Positions 1-9,830 of a DNA stretch of 64,000 bases are shown here, one piece after another. Where the stretch lies: the NCBI GenBank assembly GCA_009773355.1, contig WRPG01000045.1, positions 1-64,000 of the forward strand, written 5' to 3'. Below the pieces are notes generated by a model, which had not been told where the DNA came from, did no database searches, and saw only the letters and a list, made by a program, of their open reading frames with translations. Position numbers and translations under genes: made by a program. The stretch comes from Limisphaerales bacterium. Its GTDB lineage: Bacteria; Verrucomicrobiota; Verrucomicrobiia; Limisphaerales; SXTU01. Position 1 is the stretch's first letter, and every line of letters begins with the position of its first letter.

Positions 1-1
1 A

Positions 2-706
2 AACCTCCGCCTGCGCGACGCCGCCCGTGCCCTGGCTGGCACGCGCGACGCGGCGGTCGCGCGCGCGCTCCTGCTCAGACTGCGGCACCAGCATCGGGGC
101 CGGACGAGGGTGGCCATCGCGTCCGTCTTGCGCGGACTCGCGCAACCTCCCGCCGCGGCACCCGAGGCAAGGGGAGCGGACGCGGCCATCGCTCATGCGC
201 ACGCGGCCTTGCACGCCGCCGTCGGGAAACTTCGGGGGCTGCGGCTCCCGCCCGCTGACGCGCGCAAGGTCGTGGAGATCGGCCTGCGCGCCAGCTACCG
301 CCGGAGCCGCCACCAGATGAGGCTCGTTCGCAGCGGCGGGGACGCCGCCGCTTGTCACGAGTGGCGCAAGCTGGCCAAGCGGCTCTGCTACCAGCTTCAG
401 TTGCCCGGCTTGGCGAAGTCAAAGGCTGTGCGACGCATGGTCCGGCGGCTGGACGAGCTGCAAGAGCAGTTGGGCGCGGAGCATGACGCCCAGCTCGTCA
501 TGGCCCTGCTCCGTTCCGCACCGGCGCGGCTGGGCGAGACGAAGCACGCGATGCGGGTCGCTGCCCTGCTGGAGCGACGGGGGGAGAAGCTGCGCGCCCG
601 CTGCCTCCGGCTGGGAATGAAGGTGTTCGCGAACCAGCCGGCGGCGTTCGCGAAGGGCATCCGCCGCCGGCTCCGCCGCTTGCGTGCCGGGGTGAAACCG
701 GCATAG
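2..706 (+). CDS. CHAD domain protein (5' end outside window)
   Basis: The frame is open to the left edge, so the N-terminus is missing. The first visible residues include RDAARALAGTRDAAVA, the typical opening of a CHAD (conserved histidine alpha-helical) domain. A later CHEWRKLAKRLCYQL helix carries the conserved His and basic residues, and the C-terminus is very Arg/Lys-rich. CHAD domains are helical, bind polyphosphate, and often accompany CYTH phosphatases or polyphosphate granules. An internal GTG at 110 is a possible start only if the domain is truncated; the domain signal before it argues against that. The polyP link would fit the polyP-using enzyme at 57-59 kb, but that is inference. 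Confidence 0.75.
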   Translation, partial: NLRLRDAARALAGTRDAAVARALLLRLRHQHRGRTRVAIASVLRGLAQPPAAAPEARGADAAIAHAHAALHAAVGKLRGLRLPPADARKVVEIGLRASYRRSRHQMRLVRSGGDAAACHEWRKLAKRLCYQLQLPGLAKSKAVRRMVRRLDELQEQLGAEHDAQLVMALLRSAPARLGETKHAMRVAALLERRGEKLRARCLRLGMKVFANQPAAFAKGIRRRLRRLRAGVKPA

Positions 707-723
707 CCTCGCCCTGTTCCATC

Positions 724-2400
724 ATGCGCGCCGCCACCTCTCTCACTCTGCTGGCCGCCGCCAGCCTCTCGGTTGCGGCGGCAACCCCGCCCGAATTCGT
801 GAATGCCATCGAACAACTCAAGCAGACCGCCGCCGCCGAAGTGCAGCGGGGCATTCTGCCCGGCTTCTCCATCGCGCTCGTGGATGACCAGCGGGTGGTG
901 TGGAGCGGGGGCTTCGGCCTGGCGGATGTGAAGAAAATGTCGCCAGCCCGGCCGGATACGATCTATCGCGTCGGCTCCATCTCGAAGTTGTTCAACGCCG
1001 TGGCCGTGATGCAGCAGGTGGAGGCCGGCCGGCTCGACCTCGACGCGCCGGTGCAGAAGTTCGCGCCTGATTTCCGCATCCAGTCGCGCTTCCCGAACGC
1101 CGGCCCGGTCACGCTGCGGCAGTTGCTCTGCCACCGCTCCGGCCTCATCCGCGAGTCGCCGGTGGGCGGCTACTTCGATGACCGGCAGCCAACCGTCTTC
1201 GCCACGGTGAGGAGCGTCGCGGATTGCGCGCTGGTCAACCCGCCGAACACGCAGACACGCTACTCGAACATCGGCGCGACCGTCGCTGGCTACGCGGCGC
1301 AGAGCGTGGCCGGCATGGCCTTCGACTTCTACCAGCGCGAGCACATCCTCGGCCCGCTGGGGATGAGCGACTCGTCCTTCGTGCTCACGCCCGCCGTGCG
1401 CCGCAAGCTCTCGAACAGCTACATGAGAATGGCGAACGCCGACGGCACGTTCCGCCACGAGGCGTCGCCGCTCTTCGAGCTGGGCACCATTCCCGCCGGC
1501 AACCTCTACGCCAGCGCGGAGGACCTCGCGCGCTTCATGTCATGCCTGTTTGCCGAAGGGAAGACTGCGGCCGGAAGGCAGATTCTCAGCGCCAGCTCGC
1601 TCAAAGAGATGTTCACACCGCAGCTCACGGGCGCGACCAATGGCTTCGGCCTCGGCTTCAGCGTCGGGCGCTTCGGCAGCTTCAAGGTCGTCAGCCACAG
1701 CGGCGCGGTGTATGGGTTCAGCAGCTCGTTCATAGCGCTGCCGGGGCCGAAGGTCGGCGTCATCGTGCTGGCCAACGAGGACATCGCGATGGGGCCGGTC
1801 AGCAAGCTCGCCGAGGCCGGGCTGGAGCTGCTCCTGCAAGCCAAGCTGGGCCGCGCACCCGTCGCCAAGCCCGCGCCGGTGAAACTCGACGCCGCCGCAC
1901 TTGCGGCTTTGGCTGGCGACTACGAGTCCGAGAGCTACTGGGCGAAGCTGGAAGTGAACGGCGACAAGCTCCGCGCGAACATCTCGAGCCAGGAGCTGGA
2001 CCTCACGCCGCTCAGTGCGACGAGGTTCCGCGCCGATGGCCGTTTCGCGCACAACGGCCCGGTGGATTTCACCCGCGACGGCGCGGGCCGCGTGACCTTC
2101 ACCGCGCTCGGCCAGAAGTTCTCCCCGGCCCCGGCGAAGCCCCCGTCCATCCCGGACGCGTGGAGGAAATTCCTCGGCAGCTACGGGCCGAAGTTCATTC
2201 CCGCCATTGTCTCCGTGCGCCACGGCCATCTCTACGTGATGACCGAGAACATGGTGGACTACCGCCTCACGCCGCTGAACCGCACGACCTTTGCCTTCTC
2301 CCCCGGCCTCTACACGGACGAGCACCTGATCTTCAACCTGGACGCGAGCGGCAAGGCCCGCAGCGTCATCCTGGCGAACATGGAGCTGAGGCGGAACTGA
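724..2400 (+). CDS. Serine hydrolase, class C beta-lactamase / D-Ala-D-Ala carboxypeptidase fold, exported
   Basis: 558 residues with an N-terminal signal peptide (about residues 1-20, ending near VAAA). The catalytic SxxK is SISK at residues 85-88, YSN at 180-182 is the YxN motif, and a later HSG (in SHSGAVYGFSS) stands for the third KTG-like box. This is the serine-dependent beta-lactamase/esterase family (PF00144). About 150 residues after the catalytic domain form the C-terminal extension common in peptidase-S12-like esterases. The substrate cannot be told from sequence: it could be a peptidoglycan peptidase, an esterase or a D-aminopeptidase. It starts 17 bases after the CHAD gene and is followed by a large inverted repeat. 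Confidence 0.85.
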   Translation: MRAATSLTLLAAASLSVAAATPPEFVNAIEQLKQTAAAEVQRGILPGFSIALVDDQRVVWSGGFGLADVKKMSPARPDTIYRVGSISKLFNAVAVMQQVEAGRLDLDAPVQKFAPDFRIQSRFPNAGPVTLRQLLCHRSGLIRESPVGGYFDDRQPTVFATVRSVADCALVNPPNTQTRYSNIGATVAGYAAQSVAGMAFDFYQREHILGPLGMSDSSFVLTPAVRRKLSNSYMRMANADGTFRHEASPLFELGTIPAGNLYASAEDLARFMSCLFAEGKTAAGRQILSASSLKEMFTPQLTGATNGFGLGFSVGRFGSFKVVSHSGAVYGFSSSFIALPGPKVGVIVLANEDIAMGPVSKLAEAGLELLLQAKLGRAPVAKPAPVKLDAAALAALAGDYESESYWAKLEVNGDKLRANISSQELDLTPLSATRFRADGRFAHNGPVDFTRDGAGRVTFTALGQKFSPAPAKPPSIPDAWRKFLGSYGPKFIPAIVSVRHGHLYVMTENMVDYRLTPLNRTTFAFSPGLYTDEHLIFNLDASGKARSVILANMELRRN

Positions 2401-2489
2401 AACCACGAATGGACACCAATGGACACGAATCCCGAAGCGCCAGGTTCAGCTTGTCTCTGATTCGTGTTCCTTCGTGTCCATTCGTGGTT
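2401..2489. repeat. Intergenic imperfect inverted repeat (ACGAATGGACAC family)
   Basis: Left arm 2401-2430 and right arm 2460-2489 are reverse complements with two mismatches over 30 bases, separated by 29 bases. The arms are built from short reiterated units of the kind CACGAATGGACA. The element fills the space between the serine hydrolase and the DUF819 gene and could form a long hairpin. Confidence 0.8.
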
Positions 2490-2500
2490 GTCTCGTTCCC

Positions 2501-3703
2501 ATGATTTCCCCGCAAGACACCTGGTCCCTCTGGGCGCTCATCCTGTCCGGCACCGCGCTCGCCATCTGGCTGGAGAACAACTTCAAGTGGGCCGCCAAGC
2601 TCAGCGGGCCGGTCATCGCGTTGCTCATCGCGATGGTGCTCTCGAACCTCCGCATCATGCCCGCCGAGTCGCCGGCCTACGACTTCATTGGCGACTACTT
2701 CGTGCCGCTGGCGATTCCGCTGCTGCTCTTCCGCGCGAACGTCTTCGAGATCGCGCGCGTCACGGGCAAGGTCTTCCTCATCTTCCATGTCGCTTCGCTC
2801 GGCACCATCCTCGGCGCGGTGCTGGCCATGTGGCTCTTGAACGGCCGCGTGCCCGGCACCAACACCGAAACGCTCAGCCAGGTCGCGGGCATCATGACCG
2901 CCAGCTACATCGGCGGCGGCATCAACTTCTTCGCCGTGAAGGAAACCTTCGGCACCAGCGAAAACCTCACCGGCCCGCTGCTGGTCGCGGACAACTTCAT
3001 CATGGCCGGCGCGTTCGTCGCCATGCTCGGCATGTGCGGCAGCGCGTGGTTTCGGCGGCATTTCTCGCACCCGCACGAACTCGCCGCCGAGCAGGCGGAC
3101 GCGGCGGTGGTCGGCGGGCACTGGACGGCGAAGGACCTCACGCTCATTGACGTGGCCAAGGCGCTGGCCGTCGCGTTCGTCGTCGTGGCGCTGGCGAAGA
3201 AGCTGGGCGTGCTCATCAACGACACCCTGCCGGCGTCCTTCTACCGCACGCTGCTGGGCAACAAGTTCGTGCTCATCACGGCCATCGCCGTGGCGGCGGC
3301 AACGCTGTTCCCGCGCCAGTTGGAGCGCATCCGTGGCGCGGAGCTGCTCGGCGGGTTGATGCTCTACGTCTTCCTTTTCTCCATCGGCCTGCCCGCCGAC
3401 CTCGTGGCGGTGTTCAAGAACCTGCCGATGCTCTTCCTCTTCTGCCTCATCATTGCCGTCGTGAACATGGGTGTCACCCTGGCCGCCGCCCGCGCCTTCC
3501 GCTGGAACATCGAGGAGGCGGCCCTCTGCATGAACGCCACGCTCGGCGGTCCTGCCTCCGCCGCCGCGATGGCCGCGTCGAAGGGCTGGGACAAGCTCGT
3601 CCTCCCCGGCCTGCTCGCCGGCATCTTGGGCTACATCATCGGCACCGCCATCGGCATCGCCACGACGAACGGGCTTATCGCGTGGCTGGGCGCGGCGAAG
3701 TAG
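2501..3703 (+). CDS. DUF819 family membrane protein
   Basis: About 400 residues with roughly ten hydrophobic segments across the whole length, and glycine/alanine-rich helices such as ASYIGGGINFFAV and NATLGGPASAAAMAA. This matches the DUF819 (YjcL-like) integral membrane family, whose substrate is unknown. I chose the ATG at 2501. The in-frame GTG at 2474 lies inside the inverted repeat and would add a non-hydrophobic leader. No SD sequence is evident. A transport role is a guess from topology. Confidence 0.8.
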   Translation: MISPQDTWSLWALILSGTALAIWLENNFKWAAKLSGPVIALLIAMVLSNLRIMPAESPAYDFIGDYFVPLAIPLLLFRANVFEIARVTGKVFLIFHVASLGTILGAVLAMWLLNGRVPGTNTETLSQVAGIMTASYIGGGINFFAVKETFGTSENLTGPLLVADNFIMAGAFVAMLGMCGSAWFRRHFSHPHELAAEQADAAVVGGHWTAKDLTLIDVAKALAVAFVVVALAKKLGVLINDTLPASFYRTLLGNKFVLITAIAVAAATLFPRQLERIRGAELLGGLMLYVFLFSIGLPADLVAVFKNLPMLFLFCLIIAVVNMGVTLAAARAFRWNIEEAALCMNATLGGPASAAAMAASKGWDKLVLPGLLAGILGYIIGTAIGIATTNGLIAWLGAAK

Positions 3704-3775
3704 TCGCCCTTGGGCGGAGCGCGGTCACGGAGGCGAGCCGCAGTCACGCGAGCGGGGAAAGTCGGCGTCGGCAAT

Positions 3776-4780
3776 TCACGGCTTCGCGGCCTTGAGCTTG
3801 GCGATGAGGTAATCCTGCGCGGTGGCGTGCTTGACGCCGGGCGCGCCGGGATAGACCAGCTCGCAGGCCACACCGTTTTTCTGGCAGTGCTCCTGCAGCT
3901 TCACGCCGAAGTTCGAGGTGTGCGTCGGATCCTTCTGGTCCTGGCCGAGCGCGGGCGGGGCGGAGAAGAAGAGATACACCGGCGGGTCATCGGACGTGAC
4001 CAGCGCGTAGGGCGAATACTCCGCTATCCACGGCAGGATGGTGTCGCGCTTGGCGAGGAACTCGTCGAACTGCGAGAGCTGCTTCGCGGGGTCGCCCTTG
4101 AAGCCGAAGGCGTGGCCGCCGTATTTGCTGTTGGGCGTCCAGTCCTTCATCTGCCGCGGGTCGAGCGTGGTCTGCGCGCCCAGCACGGCGGCGCACCAGA
4201 GCCGTGTGGATTCGCGCGCGACGGGGTCGCTGCTCTTCGGGTCGGCCAGGTCGGAGTGGAAGGCGAGCCACAAGCTGGAGCAAGCGCCCGCGCTGCCGCC
4301 GCTCGCGCCGATGCGCTGCTTGTCCAGGTTCCACTCGGCGGCCTTGCTGCGAACGAACTGGAGCGCGCGCGCGGCGTCGTGCAGCGGCCCCTTCACCGGC
4401 GGCACCACGCCGTCGGCGGTGGCCTGCGGGATGAAGCGGTAGTTGATGGCGACCACGGAGATGCCGGCCTTGAGATAATTCTCAATGCCGCCGGTGCGGT
4501 TCTTGTCGCCGCCCATCCAGCCGCCGCCGTGGATGTAGAAGAGCAGGGGAGTGGGCGTGGCGGACTCGGCCTTCCAAAAGTCGAGCACCTGCCGCTCGTG
4601 CTTGCCGTAGGGGACGTTCGCGGCGAAGGGCTTGGGCTGCGCGACGGCGGCGGTCTTCTTGGCGGCGTCGGCTTTGGCCTTGGTCGCGTCAGCCGGCTTC
4701 TTGGCCGGTGCGTCGGCGGCGAAGGCGGCTGAGGCAAACGGAAGACAAATCGCAGTGGCGAGGGCGAAACAGGTTTTCAT
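3776..4780 (-). CDS. Exported alpha/beta hydrolase (BD-FAE/acetyl-esterase-like)
   Basis: 334 residues starting at the ATG whose complement ends at 4780, giving a signal peptide (MKTCFALATAICLPFASAAF) followed by a Lys/Ala-rich linker. The oxyanion-hole motif HGGGW, the nucleophile elbow GASGGSAGA and a late GVKHAT histidine place it in the hormone-sensitive-lipase/BD-FAE group of esterases. Members often deacylate polysaccharides or act on short acyl esters. The exact substrate is unknown. The open frame runs further upstream to 4966, but the signal peptide fixes the start. Confidence 0.82.
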   Translation of the reverse strand: MKTCFALATAICLPFASAAFAADAPAKKPADATKAKADAAKKTAAVAQPKPFAANVPYGKHERQVLDFWKAESATPTPLLFYIHGGGWMGGDKNRTGGIENYLKAGISVVAINYRFIPQATADGVVPPVKGPLHDAARALQFVRSKAAEWNLDKQRIGASGGSAGACSSLWLAFHSDLADPKSSDPVARESTRLWCAAVLGAQTTLDPRQMKDWTPNSKYGGHAFGFKGDPAKQLSQFDEFLAKRDTILPWIAEYSPYALVTSDDPPVYLFFSAPPALGQDQKDPTHTSNFGVKLQEHCQKNGVACELVYPGAPGVKHATAQDYLIAKLKAAKP

Positions 4781-4997
4781 GGCGGCGAGCTTGCCAAGCT
4801 GGAGCCGAGTTGAACACGCCGAAGTTGCCCCTCGTTCCTGTTGGGCAAGGAGGAGAAATGGCGGCAGGAAGCGGCCGCGAACAACGAAGACGCGTTCGTC
4901 AGAGCGATGCCGGCCAAGCAGATGAGGCAAGCATGAGACACGAGCCTTCCTTTCAGGCGCTCGCACCGTGCCCGGGAGCCGCGAGCACCTTGATTCC

Positions 4998-7900
4998 CTA
5001 CGGCTCGTCCGCGATGAGGTAGAAGCGCCGCGTCGGTCCCGCGCCGCCCGCGTCGTCGAGCTGCAGTTCTCCGTCCGCCGTCAACACCGTGTTGGTGAGC
5101 CGCTGCCAGCTCGCGCGCGGGAGGTTCACGTCCGGTGAGGCGAGCACTTTGAGCCGCGTGCGGCGGTTGAAATCCAGCGGCGTGCGGTCGTCATGGCCGA
5201 AGAGCACGCGGGGCAGGCCGCCGGGGCGGTCGAGCTGATGGATGCGCAGCGGCCGGTGCGGCACCCCGGAGAGCCGCGCGATGAAGATGTCGGAGTTGCC
5301 CAAGCCGGCCAGCAGGTTCGCACCGAAGGTTGCGCCGCCGAGGCTTTCCGCCTCGAACGCGCCGGTGAGATACACGCCGTCGGCATTGGCCGCCACGCCA
5401 TAGGCGATGTCGCTGCCCGCGCCGCCGGCCACAGCGACGCCCAGCGGGTTGCCGGACGCGTCGAGCCGCGCGACGAAGACTTCCTGGTCGAAGGCCGGCA
5501 ACGTCAGCCAGCCGGCCACGACCGGATTGCCGCCGGGGTCCACCGCCACCGCGTGGCCGCCGCCGGAGTCGTTGAGGCGGCGCAACCACACCGGCACACC
5601 GTTGGAATTCACCTTCGCCAAATAGCCATAGCCGCCGCCCGCGAGATTCGTGACGGCCAGCGCGCCGACGGTGAAGTTTGTCCCGCTCGAACTGCCGGTG
5701 AAATAGACGCCACCCGCGTCGGCGGCGACGCCGAGCGTCTCGTCGAAGCCGGACCCCGCCGCCGCCAGCGCCCATTGCACCGCGCCGTTGGTGGACACCT
5801 TCGTGACGAAGCCGTCCGAGAAGCCGCTGCCGGTCAGGTTCGTGGCGTCGAAGGTGGTGTTCGTGCGGAACGTGCCGGCGAGGTAGAGGTTCGCGCCGCC
5901 GGGTTCGAGCGCGAGCGACCAGACCTGGTCATCGTTCGTGCCGCCGTAGCGTCCCGCCCAGAGCACGTCGCCCGCGCCGCTCAAGCGCGCGAGAAACAGG
6001 TCGTTGCCCCCGGCGCTGGCGAGGGAGTTCGTCCCGAGATTGAGCCGCCCGCCGAACGTGCCCGACCACCATGCGTCACCAGCGGCGTCCACCGTGAGCG
6101 CGGCCCAGAAGCCGGTGTTGGTCCGCCCGGCCTGCGCGGCCCAGAGGAAGTTGCCCGCGCCGTCGAGCTTGGTGAGGAAGAGGTCGCCTGAGCCTGCGCT
6201 GACGAGCGCGTTGGTGCCGAAGGTCGCCGCGCCGTTGAAGCTGCCCGAAACGAACGCGTTGCCGGACGCGTCGCTGGCCACGGCGAAGCCTTCGTGCTCG
6301 GCCGTGCCGCTGGCCGTCCGCACCCAGAGGTAATTCCCGGCGGCATCAAGCTTCGCCACGAAGAATTGCTTCCGGCCGTTCGCCGCCAGCGAGTTCGTGC
6401 CGAACGTGCCCGCTGCGGCGGAAGGCCCGGCGGGGAACAGTTCCCCAAACGTGCCGGTGACAAACGCATTTCCCGTCGGGTCGAGCGCGACGCCGGAACC
6501 ACGGTCGTGATGCGGCCCGCCCGCGTGCCGGACCCAGACCACCTCGGCGGCGGCGGGCAAGTTGGTGCGCACGGTCACGGTGAGCGTGGCGACGGCGCTG
6601 GTGGAGGAGCCGCCGGGGTTGCTGGCGACGACGGTGTAACTGCCCGCATCGGCCAGCCGCACGGGGGAAAAGTTGATGGCGTTGTTGGTCTGGCCGGCAA
6701 GCGGTGAGCCGTCCTTGCGCCATTGCAACGTGATGGGTGGGGCACCGGAGGCGATGGCGAAGAACGAGGCGCCCGTGGCCGCGCGGTTGGTCTGGCTCTG
6801 CGGCTGCAACGTGAACACCGGCGGCGCGAGCGGGTCGAGCCGCGCGGCCAGCGACGTGGTGCTGCTGGCGTTGTTGGTGACGCGGCACGCGTAGGCGCCC
6901 GTGTCGCCGAGGACGAGGTTGGCGAGGTTGAGCGCGGGCGTGGTGGCCCCGCTGATGCGCGCGTCGTTGGTCAGCGGCACGCCGTCCTTGAGCCATTGAT
7001 AACTGAGCGGCGGGCTGCCGGTCGCGACGACGTAGAAGGCCGCCGTGCCGCCCGGCGTGAGCACGCGGTTCGTGGGCGACGACGCGATGAACACCGGTTC
7101 GGTGACGAGCAGCGCCATGGTCGGGCCGGCGATGGAACCCGACGGCACCGTGAGCCGCACGACATACACGCCGCTGTCGCTGGTCTGGAGGTTGACGATG
7201 CGCAGCGCGTTGCTGGTGCTGCCTGTGACGCGTCCGCCGTCCACGAGCGCCGCGCCGTCCTTGAACCACTGATACGTGATTGGCCCGTCACCCGTCGCGG
7301 TCACGGAGAAATCCGCAATGCCGCCGGACGTGCTGCCGGCGGTGTGGCTGGAGCCGGTGATGCTCAAGTTCGGCGGCGGCGGCTGCACCGTGAGCGGAAG
7401 ATTCGTGCTCTGGAACGTGCGCGCACCCGCCGTGGCCGTGACGTGGTAGGTGCCCGCGTCGTTGGCGACGAGGCTGTAAATTTCCAGCCGGCCCGAATCC
7501 GCGCCCCGGACGCGGCTGTCGTTGGTCAACGCCACGCTGTCCTTGAACCACTGGTAGGCAAAGTTCGTGGAGCTTTCGAGGACGAAGGTCTGGAAGTTCC
7601 CGACCGTGTTGGTGAACGCGGTGAAGAGCATCGCTCCGGGCACGATGAAGGTGCCGGGACTCGTCGCGACGCCGCCGGGCGTCGTGACAGTCACAGAGTC
7701 CTCTAGGTGATGCACCGGCAGCGTCACGCGGATTTCCGTGTCCGTGTGGAACGGCAGGGCGAAGCGCGTCACGCCGAGACGGATTTCCGTGGCTCCGTTG
7801 AAGTTGGTGCCGCGAATGACGAGCGTGCTGCCGGCCAAGGCGTTGGTGATGGCGGTGTTGTTCGTGTTGAACAGCCCCGTGATGGTGGGCGCGGGCGCGG

Positions 7901-9584
7901 TGACCGCCGCCACCGCGCTGGTGACGACACCGGCGGAGTTGCTGACCACGAGCGTGTAGCTGCCGAGGTCGTTCGTGCGGAAAATGGGGATGGAGTAAGT
8001 GAGCGAGTGCGTGTTGTTCGTGGAGCGCGACTCGCGCTGCTCATCCAGCGGGACGCCGTCCTTGCGCCACTGGAAATAAACCGGCGCGCCCGTGGCCGTG
8101 GCGGTCAGATTGGTGGCCGCGTCGAGCGGCACGACCATCGCCGCCGGCTGCGCCGTGATGGCCGGGGCGAGCGCGGAGCCGAACTTCACGAGGCCGTTGT
8201 TGGGACTGATGTCGCCGGTCCAATACAGGTAGCCCGCTGCGTCCGTGGCCGGCGAGACCACCCCGGCGGAACGCGTCTTGCGCGCGAGCAGGAACGTGCC
8301 GCTGGGGTTGACCTGCGCGATGAAGGCGGAGTTTGTGATGCCGACGCCCGCGAGGGTCACGCGGCCATCGGTGCCGGCCCCGTAGAAGAAGTTGGCGGAC
8401 GTGTAGCCCTGCACCCAGGCGTTGTCCAGCGCGTCCAGCGCGAGGCCATGCACGGCGCTGATGGCGCGCGGCGTCGCCTCGCCCATCGTGGCCCAGAGCC
8501 ACTGGCCGGCGGAGCTGATGCGCGCGAGGAACATCGTCACGTCACCCTCCGCATACTGAAGCGGCGTCAGCGTCGTGCCGCCAAACACGCCCCGGCCGTA
8601 GAAATGCCCGCCCACGTAAGCGCTGCCATCCGAGAGCACGGCGATTTCCTTGCCGATGTTGGACAGCGCGTAGAAGCCCTGCGTCGGCGCATTCGTGACC
8701 CAGGTGGCCGCGCCGGTCGCGCCGTTGAACTTCGCCACGAACGGGGACTCGCCCACTTTCGGAAAGGGCAGGCCGAAGAACGTGTTTCCGCTGTCTTGGC
8801 CGCCGCCCATGGTGCCCGTGATGTAGGGATTTCCCGACGCATCGGTGGCCACTGCGAACGCCCAGCCGCCGAAGCGCCCGCTGCTTTCCGCGTTCACCCA
8901 CTGCCAGTCGCCGTTGCCGTTGATTTTGGCGACGAACGGCCGGAACCCGCCCGTGTTCGGCACGATGATGCTGCCGAAGTCCTGCCGGTGATAAAGCTGG
9001 CCGCAGACGAAGGCGTTCCCGGACGCGTCCACCGCCAGGCCGTTGAAGTCCGCCGTGTCCGTGCCGGTCACAAACCGCGCCCACAGGACGGTGCCCTGCG
9101 GGTCGAGCTTCGCGATGTAGCACGCGCCATAGTAGTTCGAGGACTGGAACGAGTTCGTGCCAATCGTCGTCGGGCTGCCGCCGGCAATTTTCCCGCAGAT
9201 GAAGAGGTTCGTGTTCGCGTCCATCCGCACCCGGTTGATGGACGAGTAGGGAAACACCTCGCCGCCGAAGGGCGACCGCGGGGCCTCGCCAATCTGCCGG
9301 AGCCACTGCAACGCGCCCGCGCCGTCGTAGCGCGCGAGGTAGAAACCGCGCCGTCCGTTGTTGTTCGTGAGCGTCACCCCGCTGAACTCGCGCGTCACGG
9401 TCGTCGCCTGCGCCCCGTCAGCGAAATCCGCCGTGTAGGCGACAAACACGGCGTTGGTGCCGTCCGCCACCGCCAGCCCGCCGCCATCCGCGCGCTGCCG
9501 CCAGACCTCCTCGATGTCGGCCCGCGACGGCAGGGCGGTGAGAAGGAGCGGGAGGGAAAGCAGCGAGACGCGAAGTGCATTCAT
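4998..9584 (-). CDS. Giant exported SBBP-repeat / immunoglobulin-like domain protein
   Basis: 1528 residues with a signal peptide at the start (MNALRVSLLSLPLLLTALPS). Three zones are visible. Residues about 25-500 carry SBBP-type beta-propeller repeats (units such as DASGNAFVCG and VAKINGNGDWQW). The middle holds consecutive Ig-like domains with the recurring YQWFKDG / LQWRKDG core and DSGxYxV ends. A second set of SBBP repeats precedes the C-terminus. The protein is Asn/Thr/Gly-rich and likely extracellular or surface-bound. Such proteins are abundant in Verrucomicrobia and Planctomycetes with no assigned function. An earlier in-frame ATG (up to 9644) lacks a signal peptide. Confidence 0.85.
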   Translation of the reverse strand: MNALRVSLLSLPLLLTALPSRADIEEVWRQRADGGGLAVADGTNAVFVAYTADFADGAQATTVTREFSGVTLTNNNGRRGFYLARYDGAGALQWLRQIGEAPRSPFGGEVFPYSSINRVRMDANTNLFICGKIAGGSPTTIGTNSFQSSNYYGACYIAKLDPQGTVLWARFVTGTDTADFNGLAVDASGNAFVCGQLYHRQDFGSIIVPNTGGFRPFVAKINGNGDWQWVNAESSGRFGGWAFAVATDASGNPYITGTMGGGQDSGNTFFGLPFPKVGESPFVAKFNGATGAATWVTNAPTQGFYALSNIGKEIAVLSDGSAYVGGHFYGRGVFGGTTLTPLQYAEGDVTMFLARISSAGQWLWATMGEATPRAISAVHGLALDALDNAWVQGYTSANFFYGAGTDGRVTLAGVGITNSAFIAQVNPSGTFLLARKTRSAGVVSPATDAAGYLYWTGDISPNNGLVKFGSALAPAITAQPAAMVVPLDAATNLTATATGAPVYFQWRKDGVPLDEQRESRSTNNTHSLTYSIPIFRTNDLGSYTLVVSNSAGVVTSAVAAVTAPAPTITGLFNTNNTAITNALAGSTLVIRGTNFNGATEIRLGVTRFALPFHTDTEIRVTLPVHHLEDSVTVTTPGGVATSPGTFIVPGAMLFTAFTNTVGNFQTFVLESSTNFAYQWFKDSVALTNDSRVRGADSGRLEIYSLVANDAGTYHVTATAGARTFQSTNLPLTVQPPPPNLSITGSSHTAGSTSGGIADFSVTATGDGPITYQWFKDGAALVDGGRVTGSTSNALRIVNLQTSDSGVYVVRLTVPSGSIAGPTMALLVTEPVFIASSPTNRVLTPGGTAAFYVVATGSPPLSYQWLKDGVPLTNDARISGATTPALNLANLVLGDTGAYACRVTNNASSTTSLAARLDPLAPPVFTLQPQSQTNRAATGASFFAIASGAPPITLQWRKDGSPLAGQTNNAINFSPVRLADAGSYTVVASNPGGSSTSAVATLTVTVRTNLPAAAEVVWVRHAGGPHHDRGSGVALDPTGNAFVTGTFGELFPAGPSAAAGTFGTNSLAANGRKQFFVAKLDAAGNYLWVRTASGTAEHEGFAVASDASGNAFVSGSFNGAATFGTNALVSAGSGDLFLTKLDGAGNFLWAAQAGRTNTGFWAALTVDAAGDAWWSGTFGGRLNLGTNSLASAGGNDLFLARLSGAGDVLWAGRYGGTNDDQVWSLALEPGGANLYLAGTFRTNTTFDATNLTGSGFSDGFVTKVSTNGAVQWALAAAGSGFDETLGVAADAGGVYFTGSSSGTNFTVGALAVTNLAGGGYGYLAKVNSNGVPVWLRRLNDSGGGHAVAVDPGGNPVVAGWLTLPAFDQEVFVARLDASGNPLGVAVAGGAGSDIAYGVAANADGVYLTGAFEAESLGGATFGANLLAGLGNSDIFIARLSGVPHRPLRIHQLDRPGGLPRVLFGHDDRTPLDFNRRTRLKVLASPDVNLPRASWQRLTNTVLTADGELQLDDAGGAGPTRRFYLIADEP

Positions 9585-9830
9585 AAAAGCCTGTCTCCGA
9601 TGAATCGGGCGAACAATCTGTGCTGAATGGAACTGACACTGCATAGCACATCCCCAGCGAAATCGCCCGCGAAAAGTTCAGCCACCTCGACCGGCGGCGA
9701 ACTCCTTTGCTCAACCAGCGACTCCTTCAACGGCCTGATCCGCAGATGGTCAGAATTGGGCGGCTCGCCGGACTCGGTTCCTTGGTCTGAGGTTTGCCCG
9801 GCCGCAGTCCTGCGAAACACCCCGGACCCG

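Noticed and set aside
1224-2504. 426-codon plus-strand frame inside the serine hydrolase gene
   Set aside because: Frame-shifted shadow of the hydrolase; its composition is Arg/His-rich and no motif is seen.
3710-4732. 340-codon plus-strand frame opposite the esterase
   Set aside because: Antisense shadow; the minus-strand reading has a signal peptide and catalytic motifs.
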